This document shows positions 5,407-12,537 of a stretch of DNA of 26,163 nucleotides, piece by piece. This DNA is from UBA4207 sp964352405 (GTDB lineage Bacteria > Bdellovibrionota > Bacteriovoracia > Bacteriovoracales > Bacteriovoracaceae): assembly GCA_964352405.1 (NCBI GenBank), contig CAYGRY010000036.1, positions 1 to 26,163 on the forward strand, written 5' to 3'. The position numbers and the translations under genes are program-made. Below the pieces are notes generated by a model. The model saw only the letters and a list, made by a program, of their open reading frames with translations, had not been told where the DNA came from and made no database searches. Positions within the stretch are counted from its first letter, which is position 1; every line of letters starts with the position of its first letter.

Positions 5407-6902
5407 ATCTCATAAGATATCTTTTACCATTAATAATGTTCTATCAGATTGCCTACGGTCAATCAGTTGATACTAAAGGACAGGAAGAGGAAGTTGAAGT
5501 TGTCATTGGGATTAGTAAAATTCTTCAAATGGATTTTATTCCAGGCAATATTCAAGTTAGTTCTGATCAAATTCTAAGATATACATTGGTTCCAGCAAAA
5601 AGAGAGCTGGTCTTGATTGGGTTAAAACCAGGCAAAACAGATATTATCGTAAGAGATCAAGCTACTGGGGATATTAAAAAAAGATATTTAGTTAATGTTA
5701 CTGAAACTGGAAAATCAAAAATCCTGCAGGAGCTTCGAGAATTTGTTGGAGATGTTGAAGGACTTGAGATTGGACTTATCAATGATCAAGTCTTTATTGG
5801 TGGGCAGATTGTTGTGCCAGGAGACATCGGTAGAGTCGTAACAATTCTTGAAACTGAAAAATTTAGAGAAGTTTTAATGCTAGTGGAACTTTCACCTCAA
5901 ACTCAGCTTATTATCGCAAAAAAGATGCAAGAGGAAATACAAAAAAGTGGAATGAGGGATGTTAATGTTCGTGTTTTAAATGGTTCATTTATTCTCGAGG
6001 GAATTGTAACATCTGAAGATGAAGCAAAAAGAGCTCTACAAATAGCTAAGATTTATCTACCTGACAGAATTGAAAGTTTAGCTAGAAGAACAGACTCTGT
6101 TCAGCAAAATAATTTTAAAGGAATTATTGAAACACTAATTCAAATTAACCCAAAAAGTCAGCCTCCAGAAATCCCTAAAATGATTAAGGTAACGGCTCAA
6201 TTTGTAGAGTTAACAAAAAATTATAAAAAGATTTTTGGATTTGAGTGGCAACCTATTAGAGCTGGAACCGGTGGTCAAATTAGTATTGGAAAAACAACTG
6301 ATGGCGGAGTTTCATCTGGCTCTGCAGGAACTTTGTCCGCAACGATTTCCAACCTTTTTCCTAAACTACAAAGCGCTAAGAGTGCAGGCTACGCTCGTGT
6401 TGTTCAATCAGGTGTAATTATCGTTAAAGATAAAGACAGTGATGAGGCTATTTTAATTAAAGGTAACGAAGAGACTTTTGATGTAGGCTCCGGTGACTTT
6501 ACAAGAACAACCACGACAAGCGTTGGTTTTGATTTAAAGCTTAAGGCTTCTATTTTGGCCGAAGAAAAAATTGAGATAGGAATAAAACTAGGAGTTAGTA
6601 GTACTGTGGAAGGTAATGCCAAGTCAGTGCAGAAAAACTCACTTTCAACTCGTGTTATTATCAAGTCTAAGGAGAGTGCTGTCATTGGCGGTATTGTTAT
6701 TGATAACTCATCGACTGAATATGATAAGCCAAATCAGACTGAAATCCAGGGAGGTGGAACACCTCTCTTCTCCTTTAACCGATCTAAGGATTACTCAACG
6801 AATAAAAGTCAGTTTGCGATGTTCTTAACGCCTGAAATTCTAGAAAATATTACTGATGGATCTGAAGAAATTCAGCGAAAATTCCGTCGACGGACTCGTT
6901 AA
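5403..6902 (+). CDS. cpaC: Tad-system secretin CpaC/RcpA
   Basis: This is the outer-membrane channel through which the Flp pilus is extruded. The 499-residue precursor has a signal peptide of about 19 residues ending AYG. An N-terminal pilus-biogenesis domain follows (VEVVIGISKILQMDF ... GLKPGKTDIIVRD, about residues 28-95), then a BON-like segment (GMRDVNVRVLNGSFILEG, about residues 186-203). The C-terminal secretin domain runs from about residue 255 to 490. It carries the conserved AQFVELTKNYKK, ESAVIGGIVIDN and MFLTPEIL stretches typical of CpaC. The length is normal for the family. No lipoprotein pilotin (RcpB/CpaD) gene is adjacent. It overlaps cpaB by 4 bases and ends 2 bases before the fusion ATPase gene. 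Confidence 0.9.
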   Translation: MNLIRYLLPLIMFYQIAYGQSVDTKGQEEEVEVVIGISKILQMDFIPGNIQVSSDQILRYTLVPAKRELVLIGLKPGKTDIIVRDQATGDIKKRYLVNVTETGKSKILQELREFVGDVEGLEIGLINDQVFIGGQIVVPGDIGRVVTILETEKFREVLMLVELSPQTQLIIAKKMQEEIQKSGMRDVNVRVLNGSFILEGIVTSEDEAKRALQIAKIYLPDRIESLARRTDSVQQNNFKGIIETLIQINPKSQPPEIPKMIKVTAQFVELTKNYKKIFGFEWQPIRAGTGGQISIGKTTDGGVSSGSAGTLSATISNLFPKLQSAKSAGYARVVQSGVIIVKDKDSDEAILIKGNEETFDVGSGDFTRTTTTSVGFDLKLKASILAEEKIEIGIKLGVSSTVEGNAKSVQKNSLSTRVIIKSKESAVIGGIVIDNSSTEYDKPNQTEIQGGGTPLFSFNRSKDYSTNKSQFAMFLTPEILENITDGSEEIQRKFRRRTR

Positions 6903-6904
6903 TC

Positions 6905-9115
6905 ATGTCAGGCCATATTATAGCAATTATGGGTGGTAAAGGTGGACAAGGTAAAAGCCAAGTGGCTGCCAATCTTGCGTTCGCCTGGACCCAAGAAACC
7001 AAGTCAAAAGTTTGTTTACTAGACTTTGACCAAAGAGCGAGTGGTGACTTAAATCTCATAACTGGCATTAATGGTAAGAAGACGGTTAAGGACTTAAGTG
7101 AGTTTACAGGTGCTATTGACCCAAGAAGCCTGACTCCTTTTTTAACAGCGCATCCAAGTGGAGTTAGTTATATTGGGATGCCAAATGATCCTAATGCCTC
7201 AGATAATATTAATATTGATGGTTTAGGCAAAACTCTAAAGTCTATTACAAATATTTTTCCGTTAACGATTATCGATTTAGGAAGCGAGATTTCACCGCTT
7301 GCTGAAAAAGCGTTGGAATACACAACGATGATTATGCTCGTTGTTACACCTGATATCCTCGCGCTTAATCAAACGAAACGACTTTATAATGATCTTATAA
7401 CGATGATGTATCCCAAGGATATGATTCAAATCGTTCTCAACCAATACGTTAAAGGTCACCCTGTTACACCTGAGGTTGTGTCAAAGTCGATGGGTAAACC
7501 TGTCTTTGCACCAATACCTAAAGATGAACAAACTTGTGTTATGGCATTAAATAGAAAGATGCCGGCCGTATTGGTTGCTAAAAGTAGTCCTTTTACTAAA
7601 GGAATTGTTGATGTTGTTAGAAAAGTTGTACAAAAAAGCATTCTAAAAACTCTTGCTTCACTAAATAGACCTGCCCCAGTATCAAAATCAACGCCATCTG
7701 CAAGTGGAGACGGTGGCAAAGAAGGGTCTGATACCAAGCCATGGGTTTCTTTAAAGGGAAGAATTCACAAAGCTCTCGTTGAAGAAATGGATCTTAAGAA
7801 AAGTGATGATAATGATCCTAAGGCAAGAATCATTCTTAAAGAGCAAACGAAAAAAGCAGTTGTTGATATTCTAGGCAAAGAAGATACTAAAGGAATTTTA
7901 AACAATCGCGAGGATATGAATCAGATTGTTAAAGAAATTCTTGATGAAGCTTTAGGGTTAGGACCTCTTGAGGATCTACTTTCTGATAAAAGTGTATCCG
8001 AAATTATGGTTGTTGGACCTTCAAAAATATTCTTTGAGCAAGGCGGTAAGATTAAGAAATCAACCGTGACTTTTACAAATGATCGACAGGTTTTAAATGT
8101 AATTGAAAGAATTGTGGCACCAATAGGTAGAAGGATTGATGAAAAAACACCTTACGTGGATGCACGTCTACATGATGGCTCAAGGGTTCACGCTATCATT
8201 CCACCATGTGCAATCGATGGCTGCACCATTACCATTCGTAAATTTCCCGAAAATAGACTGACTTACAAAGACCTTGTTTCTTTTGGTTCAGTAACCCAAA
8301 ATATGGCCGATTTTTTAAGAATTGCAGTCGAAGCTCATAAAAATATTGTTGTTTCTGGTGGTACGGGTTCTGGTAAAACAACTCTAATTAATATTCTTGG
8401 CGGTTTTATTCAAGCTAATGAGCGTATTATTACATGCGAAGATGCTGCAGAACTTGATTTTCCTCAGGACCACGTTGTTAGGCTCGAGACTCGTCCGCCC
8501 TCACTTGAGGGTGATGGCGCTATTGATATTCGATGCCTTGTTAAGCAAACACTTAGAATGCGTCCAGATAGAATTGTGGTTGGGGAGTGTCGTGGTGGTG
8601 AAACTCTAGATATGCTTCAGGCCATGGGTACTGGTCACGATGGATCGCTCACAACAGTTCACTCTAATAATCCTCGCGAATGTATTGGTCGCCTAGAAAC
8701 ACTTGTACAATATGCAGGCGCTGGTCTTAGTCCGAAAGCAATTAAGGAAATGATCGCAAGTTCTGTCCACATGATTATTCAGCAGTCACGTCTTGATGAT
8801 GGATCTAGGCGAGTTACATATGTGACGGAGATTGGTGGTATGCAAGGAGAGGTTGTAACTCTTCAGGATATTTTTACGTATGTTCAAAAAGATATTGATA
8901 AAAACGGAAAAATTGTTGGAGAATTTCAAGCCTCAGGTTTTATTCCCAAGTTCATCGAAGTCTTAGAAAAGAAAGGTTATAACGTTCCTAGAGGTCTTTT
9001 CAGCAACGCTGCTCCACCAAAGCCAGCGGCTGCACCAGCGCCGGCAGCAGCTAAAGGGCCTCAAACAAATAAGCCACAACAACCTCCAGCAAAGAAACCT
9101 GCTGGTGCTAAATAA
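6905..9115 (+). CDS. Fused TadZ/CpaE-like (MinD/ParA family) and TadA/CpaF secretion ATPase
   Basis: One uninterrupted 736-residue frame joins two Tad proteins that are normally separate. Residues about 1-255 are a MinD/ParA-type ATPase like TadZ/CpaE, with a deviant Walker A KGGQGKS (residues 12-18, signature Lys12) and DFDQRASGD. It lacks the receiver-like domain that usually precedes it in CpaE. A polar linker (about 255-285) leads to a complete CpaF/TadA hexameric traffic ATPase. That part shows EIMVVGP, IVAPIGRRIDEKTPYVD, Walker A GGTGSGKT (about 484-491), the acidic ECRGGE Walker B region and a histidine box with GTGHDG. A Pro-Ala-Lys tail of about 35 residues closes the chain. TadA powers pilus assembly and TadZ places the machine at the pole, so fusion would fix them at 1:1. 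The start is the ATG 2 bases after the secretin stop. Confidence 0.9.
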   Translation: MSGHIIAIMGGKGGQGKSQVAANLAFAWTQETKSKVCLLDFDQRASGDLNLITGINGKKTVKDLSEFTGAIDPRSLTPFLTAHPSGVSYIGMPNDPNASDNINIDGLGKTLKSITNIFPLTIIDLGSEISPLAEKALEYTTMIMLVVTPDILALNQTKRLYNDLITMMYPKDMIQIVLNQYVKGHPVTPEVVSKSMGKPVFAPIPKDEQTCVMALNRKMPAVLVAKSSPFTKGIVDVVRKVVQKSILKTLASLNRPAPVSKSTPSASGDGGKEGSDTKPWVSLKGRIHKALVEEMDLKKSDDNDPKARIILKEQTKKAVVDILGKEDTKGILNNREDMNQIVKEILDEALGLGPLEDLLSDKSVSEIMVVGPSKIFFEQGGKIKKSTVTFTNDRQVLNVIERIVAPIGRRIDEKTPYVDARLHDGSRVHAIIPPCAIDGCTITIRKFPENRLTYKDLVSFGSVTQNMADFLRIAVEAHKNIVVSGGTGSGKTTLINILGGFIQANERIITCEDAAELDFPQDHVVRLETRPPSLEGDGAIDIRCLVKQTLRMRPDRIVVGECRGGETLDMLQAMGTGHDGSLTTVHSNNPRECIGRLETLVQYAGAGLSPKAIKEMIASSVHMIIQQSRLDDGSRRVTYVTEIGGMQGEVVTLQDIFTYVQKDIDKNGKIVGEFQASGFIPKFIEVLEKKGYNVPRGLFSNAAPPKPAAAPAPAAAKGPQTNKPQQPPAKKPAGAK

Positions 9116-9127
9116 AGGAAATTTTTT

Positions 9128-10018
9128 ATGGAAATTTTCGTCAGACTTTTAGGACCAACTGGAATCGTAATTGTTGTAGGTCTTCTTATCTTTTTAGTTG
9201 CCTTCAAATATAGTGTTAATATTTTTGATCTTATTGAAAGACAAACGATTGGAACGCGAACATATATTTTAGAAAAATTAGAATTGCTTTTTATAGAAAT
9301 TGAACCTCAAAAAGTAACCTACTTATTACTTTGTTGCTCCTTTGTACCGGGTGCTTTCATTATAGGTCTCTTAGGTTTTTTTGGAGCTTGGATACCTGGA
9401 CTCATTTTAGGATCTATTATCATTTTCTTAGGCTTTAAAATTCCCAAACCTTTTATTGATTCAATGATTGAGCGAAGAATTAAGGCTTATGAAGGTCAAA
9501 TGGTCGATGCTATGCAGTTATTAGCTAATGGTATTAGAGCGGGACTATCATTGCCACAATCTCTTGGCATGGTCGTAGATGAGATGCCACAGCCTATTTC
9601 ACAAGAATTTAATATGATTCTTCAGCAAAACAAGATTGGTGTCCCTTTAGAAGAGTGTTTTGAAGGATTAGTGAAAAGAATTCCGACAGAAGATAATGAA
9701 ATGTTCGTCGCCAGTGTCAATATTTTGCGCGAAACAGGTGGTAACCTTGCAGAAGTTTTTGACACTATCGTTGATGTTATCCGAGAGCGTGTTCGCCTTA
9801 AGCAAAAAATAGACACCTATATTGCTCAAGGAATGTTCCAGGGCGCTACAATCTTTGCTATGCCATGGGCAATTGGGATTATTTTCGCCTTTAATGACCC
9901 TGAGATGATGAAACCAATGGTTACGCACCCATTAGGCTGGGTTGCGCTGTTTATAATCCTGGGGTTTGATCTTGCCGGTGGCTTCGTGATCCTTAAGATA
10001 GTGAAAATTAAGGTATAA
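9128..10018 (+). CDS. tadB: Tad inner-membrane platform protein TadB (T2SSF family)
   Basis: TadB and TadC form the inner-membrane platform on which the TadA ATPase acts. The 296-residue protein has an N-terminal membrane helix, a hydrophobic pair at about residues 60-95, and a cytoplasmic T2SSF domain. The domain carries the family features MVDAMQLLANGIRAGLSLPQ and ASVNILRETGGNLAEVFD (about residues 122-220). Two C-terminal helices close it. Length and order match TadB. AGGA lies 8 bases before the ATG, in the 12-base gap after the fusion ATPase gene. No second T2SSF gene (tadC) follows, although TadC is usually the next gene; it may be encoded elsewhere or dispensable. This is the last Tad gene visible here. 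Confidence 0.88.
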   Translation: MEIFVRLLGPTGIVIVVGLLIFLVAFKYSVNIFDLIERQTIGTRTYILEKLELLFIEIEPQKVTYLLLCCSFVPGAFIIGLLGFFGAWIPGLILGSIIIFLGFKIPKPFIDSMIERRIKAYEGQMVDAMQLLANGIRAGLSLPQSLGMVVDEMPQPISQEFNMILQQNKIGVPLEECFEGLVKRIPTEDNEMFVASVNILRETGGNLAEVFDTIVDVIRERVRLKQKIDTYIAQGMFQGATIFAMPWAIGIIFAFNDPEMMKPMVTHPLGWVALFIILGFDLAGGFVILKIVKIKV

Positions 10019-10035
10019 TTCGTTAATAATATTTT

Positions 10036-10054
10036 CTAAAGCTTCGGGCTTTAG
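10036..10054 (+). terminator. Hairpin after tadB, possible weak terminator
   Basis: CTAAAGC (10036-10042) pairs perfectly with GCTTTAG (10048-10054) around TTCGG. No long T run follows, so termination would be weak. It may mark the 3' end of the Tad operon or allow partial readthrough into the RHS-like gene. Confidence 0.4.
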
Positions 10055-10116
10055 TTGTCGATATGGATAATGAGAGAGTCCTTTTGCAAAAAAGAATTAT
10101 TAAAGAGGGTGTTTCG

Positions 10117-11742
10117 ATGAAACTGTTTAAAGCGTTTTTGATGTTACTTTTAATTCCAGCACTTGCTTGGTCAGGTGTGAATCTCAAAAACGGAAATTTT
10201 TATATTTCTTATACTGATATCATTGTTCCCGGTGGTGGTCAGGATTTAGAAATTGCTCGTACCTATAACTCAAAATCGACAGACAAGGGTTGGTTCGGCT
10301 TTGGTTGGGGCTCAGACTTTGAGACCTACCTAAGTGTCGGAGCTGATGGTTCTGTTGTTGTGCATGAGAATGGATCTGGTGCGACCACTCGTTTTACTCC
10401 AAAAGAAAATGTTGATCCTGCGGCTGCAGCAAAAAAGATTGTTGAAGCAATGAGAAAAAAGACAACAATTTCTACTCAGGTTGCAGAGTCATTGGTTGAA
10501 AAACTAAAAAATGATGCTGAACTTCGCCAAGCTTATGGTCGTAAGTTTGATGTTAAGGCCGAGCTTGCGGCAGGTTCAAAACTGTTTTCAAACACTCGTG
10601 GTATCCAAGAGCTTTATGTACTTAAAGATGGATATAAAAGACAGTTTAATGATGGTAAAGAGGAAGTCTTTAATAAAGACGGAAAACTTTTAAAAATTAA
10701 AAACAAATATGGCTACACTGTAGACTTCGTTTATGAAGGAACGACTCTTAAGTCAATTAAAGATTCACAAGCTAAGCAATTATTTTTTGAATGGTACGCA
10801 GATGGTAAAGTGAAGCACGTCTGGTCTGCAGGTGATAAAAAAACATTTTATAAGTACAAAGGCGATGATCTTATTGAGAGTACTGATGTAGGTGGAAATA
10901 AGTTTACTTATGGCTACGATACAAACCATAACCTTTCGTCAATTGGTTATGCAGACGACTCAAAAATGTTAGTCAATTACACTTCAAAAACCCAGTTTGT
11001 TGAAGAGATTACTAGCCGTAACGGTGAAGTCACTAAGTATGACTATGGATCAAATCCAAAGAATCCAGAGTATCACTACTGGACTATCGTTAAGAAGAAA
11101 GGCGTGTCTGGTAAAGAAGTTGCGAACCGTTATGAGTATGAGATTAAATCTCGTCCAGATGGTTCAGACTATACATATAGAATTTTGACAGAGATCAATG
11201 GTCTTAAAACGGAAACTTTCTATACTGAGTGTTGTTCACTTCCTTCGAAAATTATTCGTGGCGATCGCGTTACAACATTTGATTACCATGAAAATGGCTT
11301 ACTTAAAAACAAAGCATCTAATAATGGTGAATTTGTAAAACTTGAATACCATCCAAAGTTTAATAAGATTACTAAAGTGAACTCTAATAAAGGTTGGACG
11401 AACTTTGAGTATGATAAAAATGGCAACCTTTCTAAAGCCGTAAACGATGGTGGTATGTCAGTACTTCTTTTATATGATCGTCAGGGTCGTATTACGAAGA
11501 TGTTAGATAATAATAAGAAAACGAATGAGAAGCGTACACTTAGCTTTAAGTACAATGCTCTTGGTAAGCCTGTAGAGATCGCTATGGATAGTGTTGGTAA
11601 GATCAACGTTTCATACGATAACTATGGCGAGATTAAGAAGGTTGAATCTAAAGCAGGCCATAAGATGGCATTACAAGTGACTCAAGCTTTCCAATCGTTG
11701 CTATCAATTGTTAAGCCAGCTGGTGTGAATCTGAATATGTAA
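10117..11742 (+). CDS. Secreted short RHS/YD-repeat-like protein (DUF6531-type N terminus), 541 aa
   Basis: The start at 10117 is supported by GAGGG 7 bases upstream and by a clean signal peptide (FLMLLLIPALAWS). An in-frame ATG at 10063 would put about 18 polar residues ahead of it. After the signal comes a DUF6531-like opening (SYTDIIVPGGGQDLEIARTY, then FGFGWGSDFETYL), which starts many RHS shells. An Ala-Lys-rich helical insert lies at about residues 88-155. Many degenerate YD-type repeats follow, such as YGYTVDFVYEGT, FTYGYDTNHNL and FEYDKNGNLSKAV. There is no PxxxxDPxG autocleavage motif and no toxin domain, and it ends soon after the repeats. It is therefore not a classic polymorphic toxin; a surface or adhesion role near the Tad machine is inference. 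AECC-like residues TECCSL give a Cys pair mid-chain. Confidence 0.75.
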   Translation: MKLFKAFLMLLLIPALAWSGVNLKNGNFYISYTDIIVPGGGQDLEIARTYNSKSTDKGWFGFGWGSDFETYLSVGADGSVVVHENGSGATTRFTPKENVDPAAAAKKIVEAMRKKTTISTQVAESLVEKLKNDAELRQAYGRKFDVKAELAAGSKLFSNTRGIQELYVLKDGYKRQFNDGKEEVFNKDGKLLKIKNKYGYTVDFVYEGTTLKSIKDSQAKQLFFEWYADGKVKHVWSAGDKKTFYKYKGDDLIESTDVGGNKFTYGYDTNHNLSSIGYADDSKMLVNYTSKTQFVEEITSRNGEVTKYDYGSNPKNPEYHYWTIVKKKGVSGKEVANRYEYEIKSRPDGSDYTYRILTEINGLKTETFYTECCSLPSKIIRGDRVTTFDYHENGLLKNKASNNGEFVKLEYHPKFNKITKVNSNKGWTNFEYDKNGNLSKAVNDGGMSVLLLYDRQGRITKMLDNNKKTNEKRTLSFKYNALGKPVEIAMDSVGKINVSYDNYGEIKKVESKAGHKMALQVTQAFQSLLSIVKPAGVNLNM

Positions 11743-11752
11743 TAGTCTCTAG

Positions 11753-11774
11753 ATCGCCAATTAAGGTTGGCGGT
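11753..11774 (+). other. Hairpin after the RHS-like gene
   Basis: ATCGCCAA pairs with TTGGCGGT (8 bp with one G-T) around a 6-base loop, just after the stop codon. No T run follows directly; a run of seven T appears 30 bases later. It may protect the mRNA end or terminate weakly. Confidence 0.3.
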
Positions 11775-11809
11775 GTAAGTGCTTGATAGCTGTAAAATGA
11801 AGTGTTTTT

Positions 11810-11837
11810 TTGGGTTATTAGGTAGATAGATTATAAT
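11810..11837 (+). promoter_or_regulatory. Probable sigma-70 promoter for the first small peptide
   Basis: TTGGGT (11810-11815), a 16-base spacer and a perfect TATAAT (11832-11837) lie 40 bases before the chosen ATG. An upstream ATG at 11836 overlaps the -10 box, which argues against using it as the start. Confidence 0.5.
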
Positions 11838-11877
11838 GAATACAGAAATGAAAAAGAAAAAAAGAAATGGAGCCTAT

Positions 11878-12042
11878 ATGAAACTTTTATCTTTATTAGC
11901 ACTATTAATGATGTCGATGACAATTTCAACACCTAGCCGTGCAGAGAACTGTGAAGCAGTTAACGATAGCGGCAGAGGGCAGCCAGTGGTTACAGCTACT
12001 GTTAATGATGATGCCCCTGTAGTTGAAGGTGACGGCCGTTAA
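11878..12042 (+). CDS. Small secreted peptide, Cx7R family member 1 (54 aa precursor)
   Basis: This tiny gene has a typical export signal (LLSLLALLMMSMTIS, cleavage probably after SRA at residue 22). The mature peptide of about 32 residues is acidic and starts ENCEAVNDSGRG. It has one cysteine (Cys25) and an arginine exactly 8 residues later (Arg33), and it ends GDGR at the stop codon. The same Cys-x7-Arg spacing, single Cys and final Arg occur in the two peptides at 12231 and 14085, so I treat the three as one family. I know no described family with this pattern and cannot name a function. GGAG lies 5 bases before the ATG. It follows the RHS-like gene but appears to have its own promoter, and a strong terminator ends it. 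Confidence 0.75.
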   Translation: MKLLSLLALLMMSMTISTPSRAENCEAVNDSGRGQPVVTATVNDDAPVVEGDGR

Positions 12043-12067
12043 AAACAGTTTTAATTCCTAAGTAACT

Positions 12068-12098
12068 AAAACCCTCCATTGTGAGGGTTTTTTTTTGT
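12068..12098 (+). terminator. Intrinsic terminator after small peptide 1
   Basis: A GC-rich stem (AAACCCTC with GAGGGTTT) closes a 6-base loop and is followed by an uninterrupted T run. It isolates the small gene as its own transcript end. Confidence 0.9.
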
Positions 12099-12101
12099 CA
12101 C

Positions 12102-12122
12102 CTGTCTAAACTATAGTCAAAA
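12102..12122 (+). promoter_or_regulatory. Candidate enhancer-binding (UAS) box for peptide 2
   Basis: The box starts CTGTCTAAA and ends in a CAAAA stretch. It begins 59 bases before the -24 element. A similar box (CTGTCTTAAA ... CAAAA) begins exactly 59 bases before the matching element of peptide 3, without any gap. Sigma-54 promoters need an upstream activator, so this is a plausible site. The match is modest and the activator is unknown. Confidence 0.4.
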
Positions 12123-12160
12123 CGAGTCATCTAACTCCCTAATTTCCCATAACGCTACTT

Positions 12161-12180
12161 TGGCACATCCTGTGCATTGT
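12161..12180 (+). promoter_or_regulatory. Sigma-54 promoter of small peptide 2
   Basis: TGGCACATCCTGTGCATTGT has the -24 element TGGCAC and the -12 GC at the exact sigma-54 spacing. Transcription would start at about 12187, 44 bases before the ATG. The promoter of peptide 3 shares TGGCAC and the TGCATTGT end. Confidence 0.82.
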
Positions 12181-12230
12181 TATTAGAAAACAAAATAACA
12201 AACCTGTTTAATTAGGAATTGGGGGAATAT

Positions 12231-12419
12231 ATGAAAAAGTTACTATCAATCGTTTTTTTAACTATCTTAGCTTCTAACGTAGCTTTTGCAGCTGATCTTG
12301 GGGAGAACATGGCTTCTGACTGCGTAAGCACTCAACAGTCTAGTCGTTTCCAACAAACTGTATCTGATGCTCCAGCATCAAGCACAGTTGATTCATCTTC
12401 GACTTCTAGCGGCAGATAA
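12231..12419 (+). CDS. Small secreted peptide, Cx7R family member 2 (62 aa precursor)
   Basis: The ATG at 12231 follows a strong GGGGGAA ribosome site; an in-frame TTG at 12219 would spoil the signal peptide. Residues 1-20 are a clear signal sequence ending AFA, with cleavage before ADLGEN. The mature peptide of about 42 residues reads ADLGENMASDC, then Arg exactly 8 residues after the only cysteine (Cys31, Arg39). A Ser/Thr-rich low-complexity stretch follows and ends SSGR at the stop. It shares the A-acid-LGE start and the (A/S)DC motif with the peptide at 14085, and Cx7R with all three. It has its own sigma-54 promoter and a strong terminator, so it is a regulated single-gene unit. Function unknown. 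Confidence 0.82.
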   Translation: MKKLLSIVFLTILASNVAFAADLGENMASDCVSTQQSSRFQQTVSDAPASSTVDSSSTSSGR

Positions 12420-12446
12420 TTAAGTACACTCATCATGGTTTAATAA

Positions 12447-12475
12447 AGACCCACCGTATGGTGGGTCTTTTTTTG
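12447..12475 (+). terminator. Intrinsic terminator after small peptide 2
   Basis: AGACCCACC pairs with GGTGGGTCT around a GTAT loop (9 bp), followed by seven T. Confidence 0.92.
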
Positions 12476-12481
12476 TTTTAC

Positions 12482-12510
12482 TTGAAGGCGTATCCTTTGC
12501 CCCTCATAAT
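12482..12510 (+). promoter_or_regulatory. Sigma-70 promoter of the aldehyde dehydrogenase gene
   Basis: TTGAAG (12482-12487), a 17-base spacer and CATAAT (12505-12510) lie just beyond the upstream terminator and 28 bases before the ATG. The match is good, so the dehydrogenase is probably transcribed separately from the peptides. Confidence 0.55.
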
Positions 12511-12537
12511 GCTTTAAAAGAGTTTGAGGGAGAAATA

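Noticed and set aside
10117..11742. Classic RHS polymorphic toxin
   Set aside because: The autocleavage motif and any C-terminal toxin domain are missing, and no immunity gene follows; the small peptides downstream do not look like immunity proteins.
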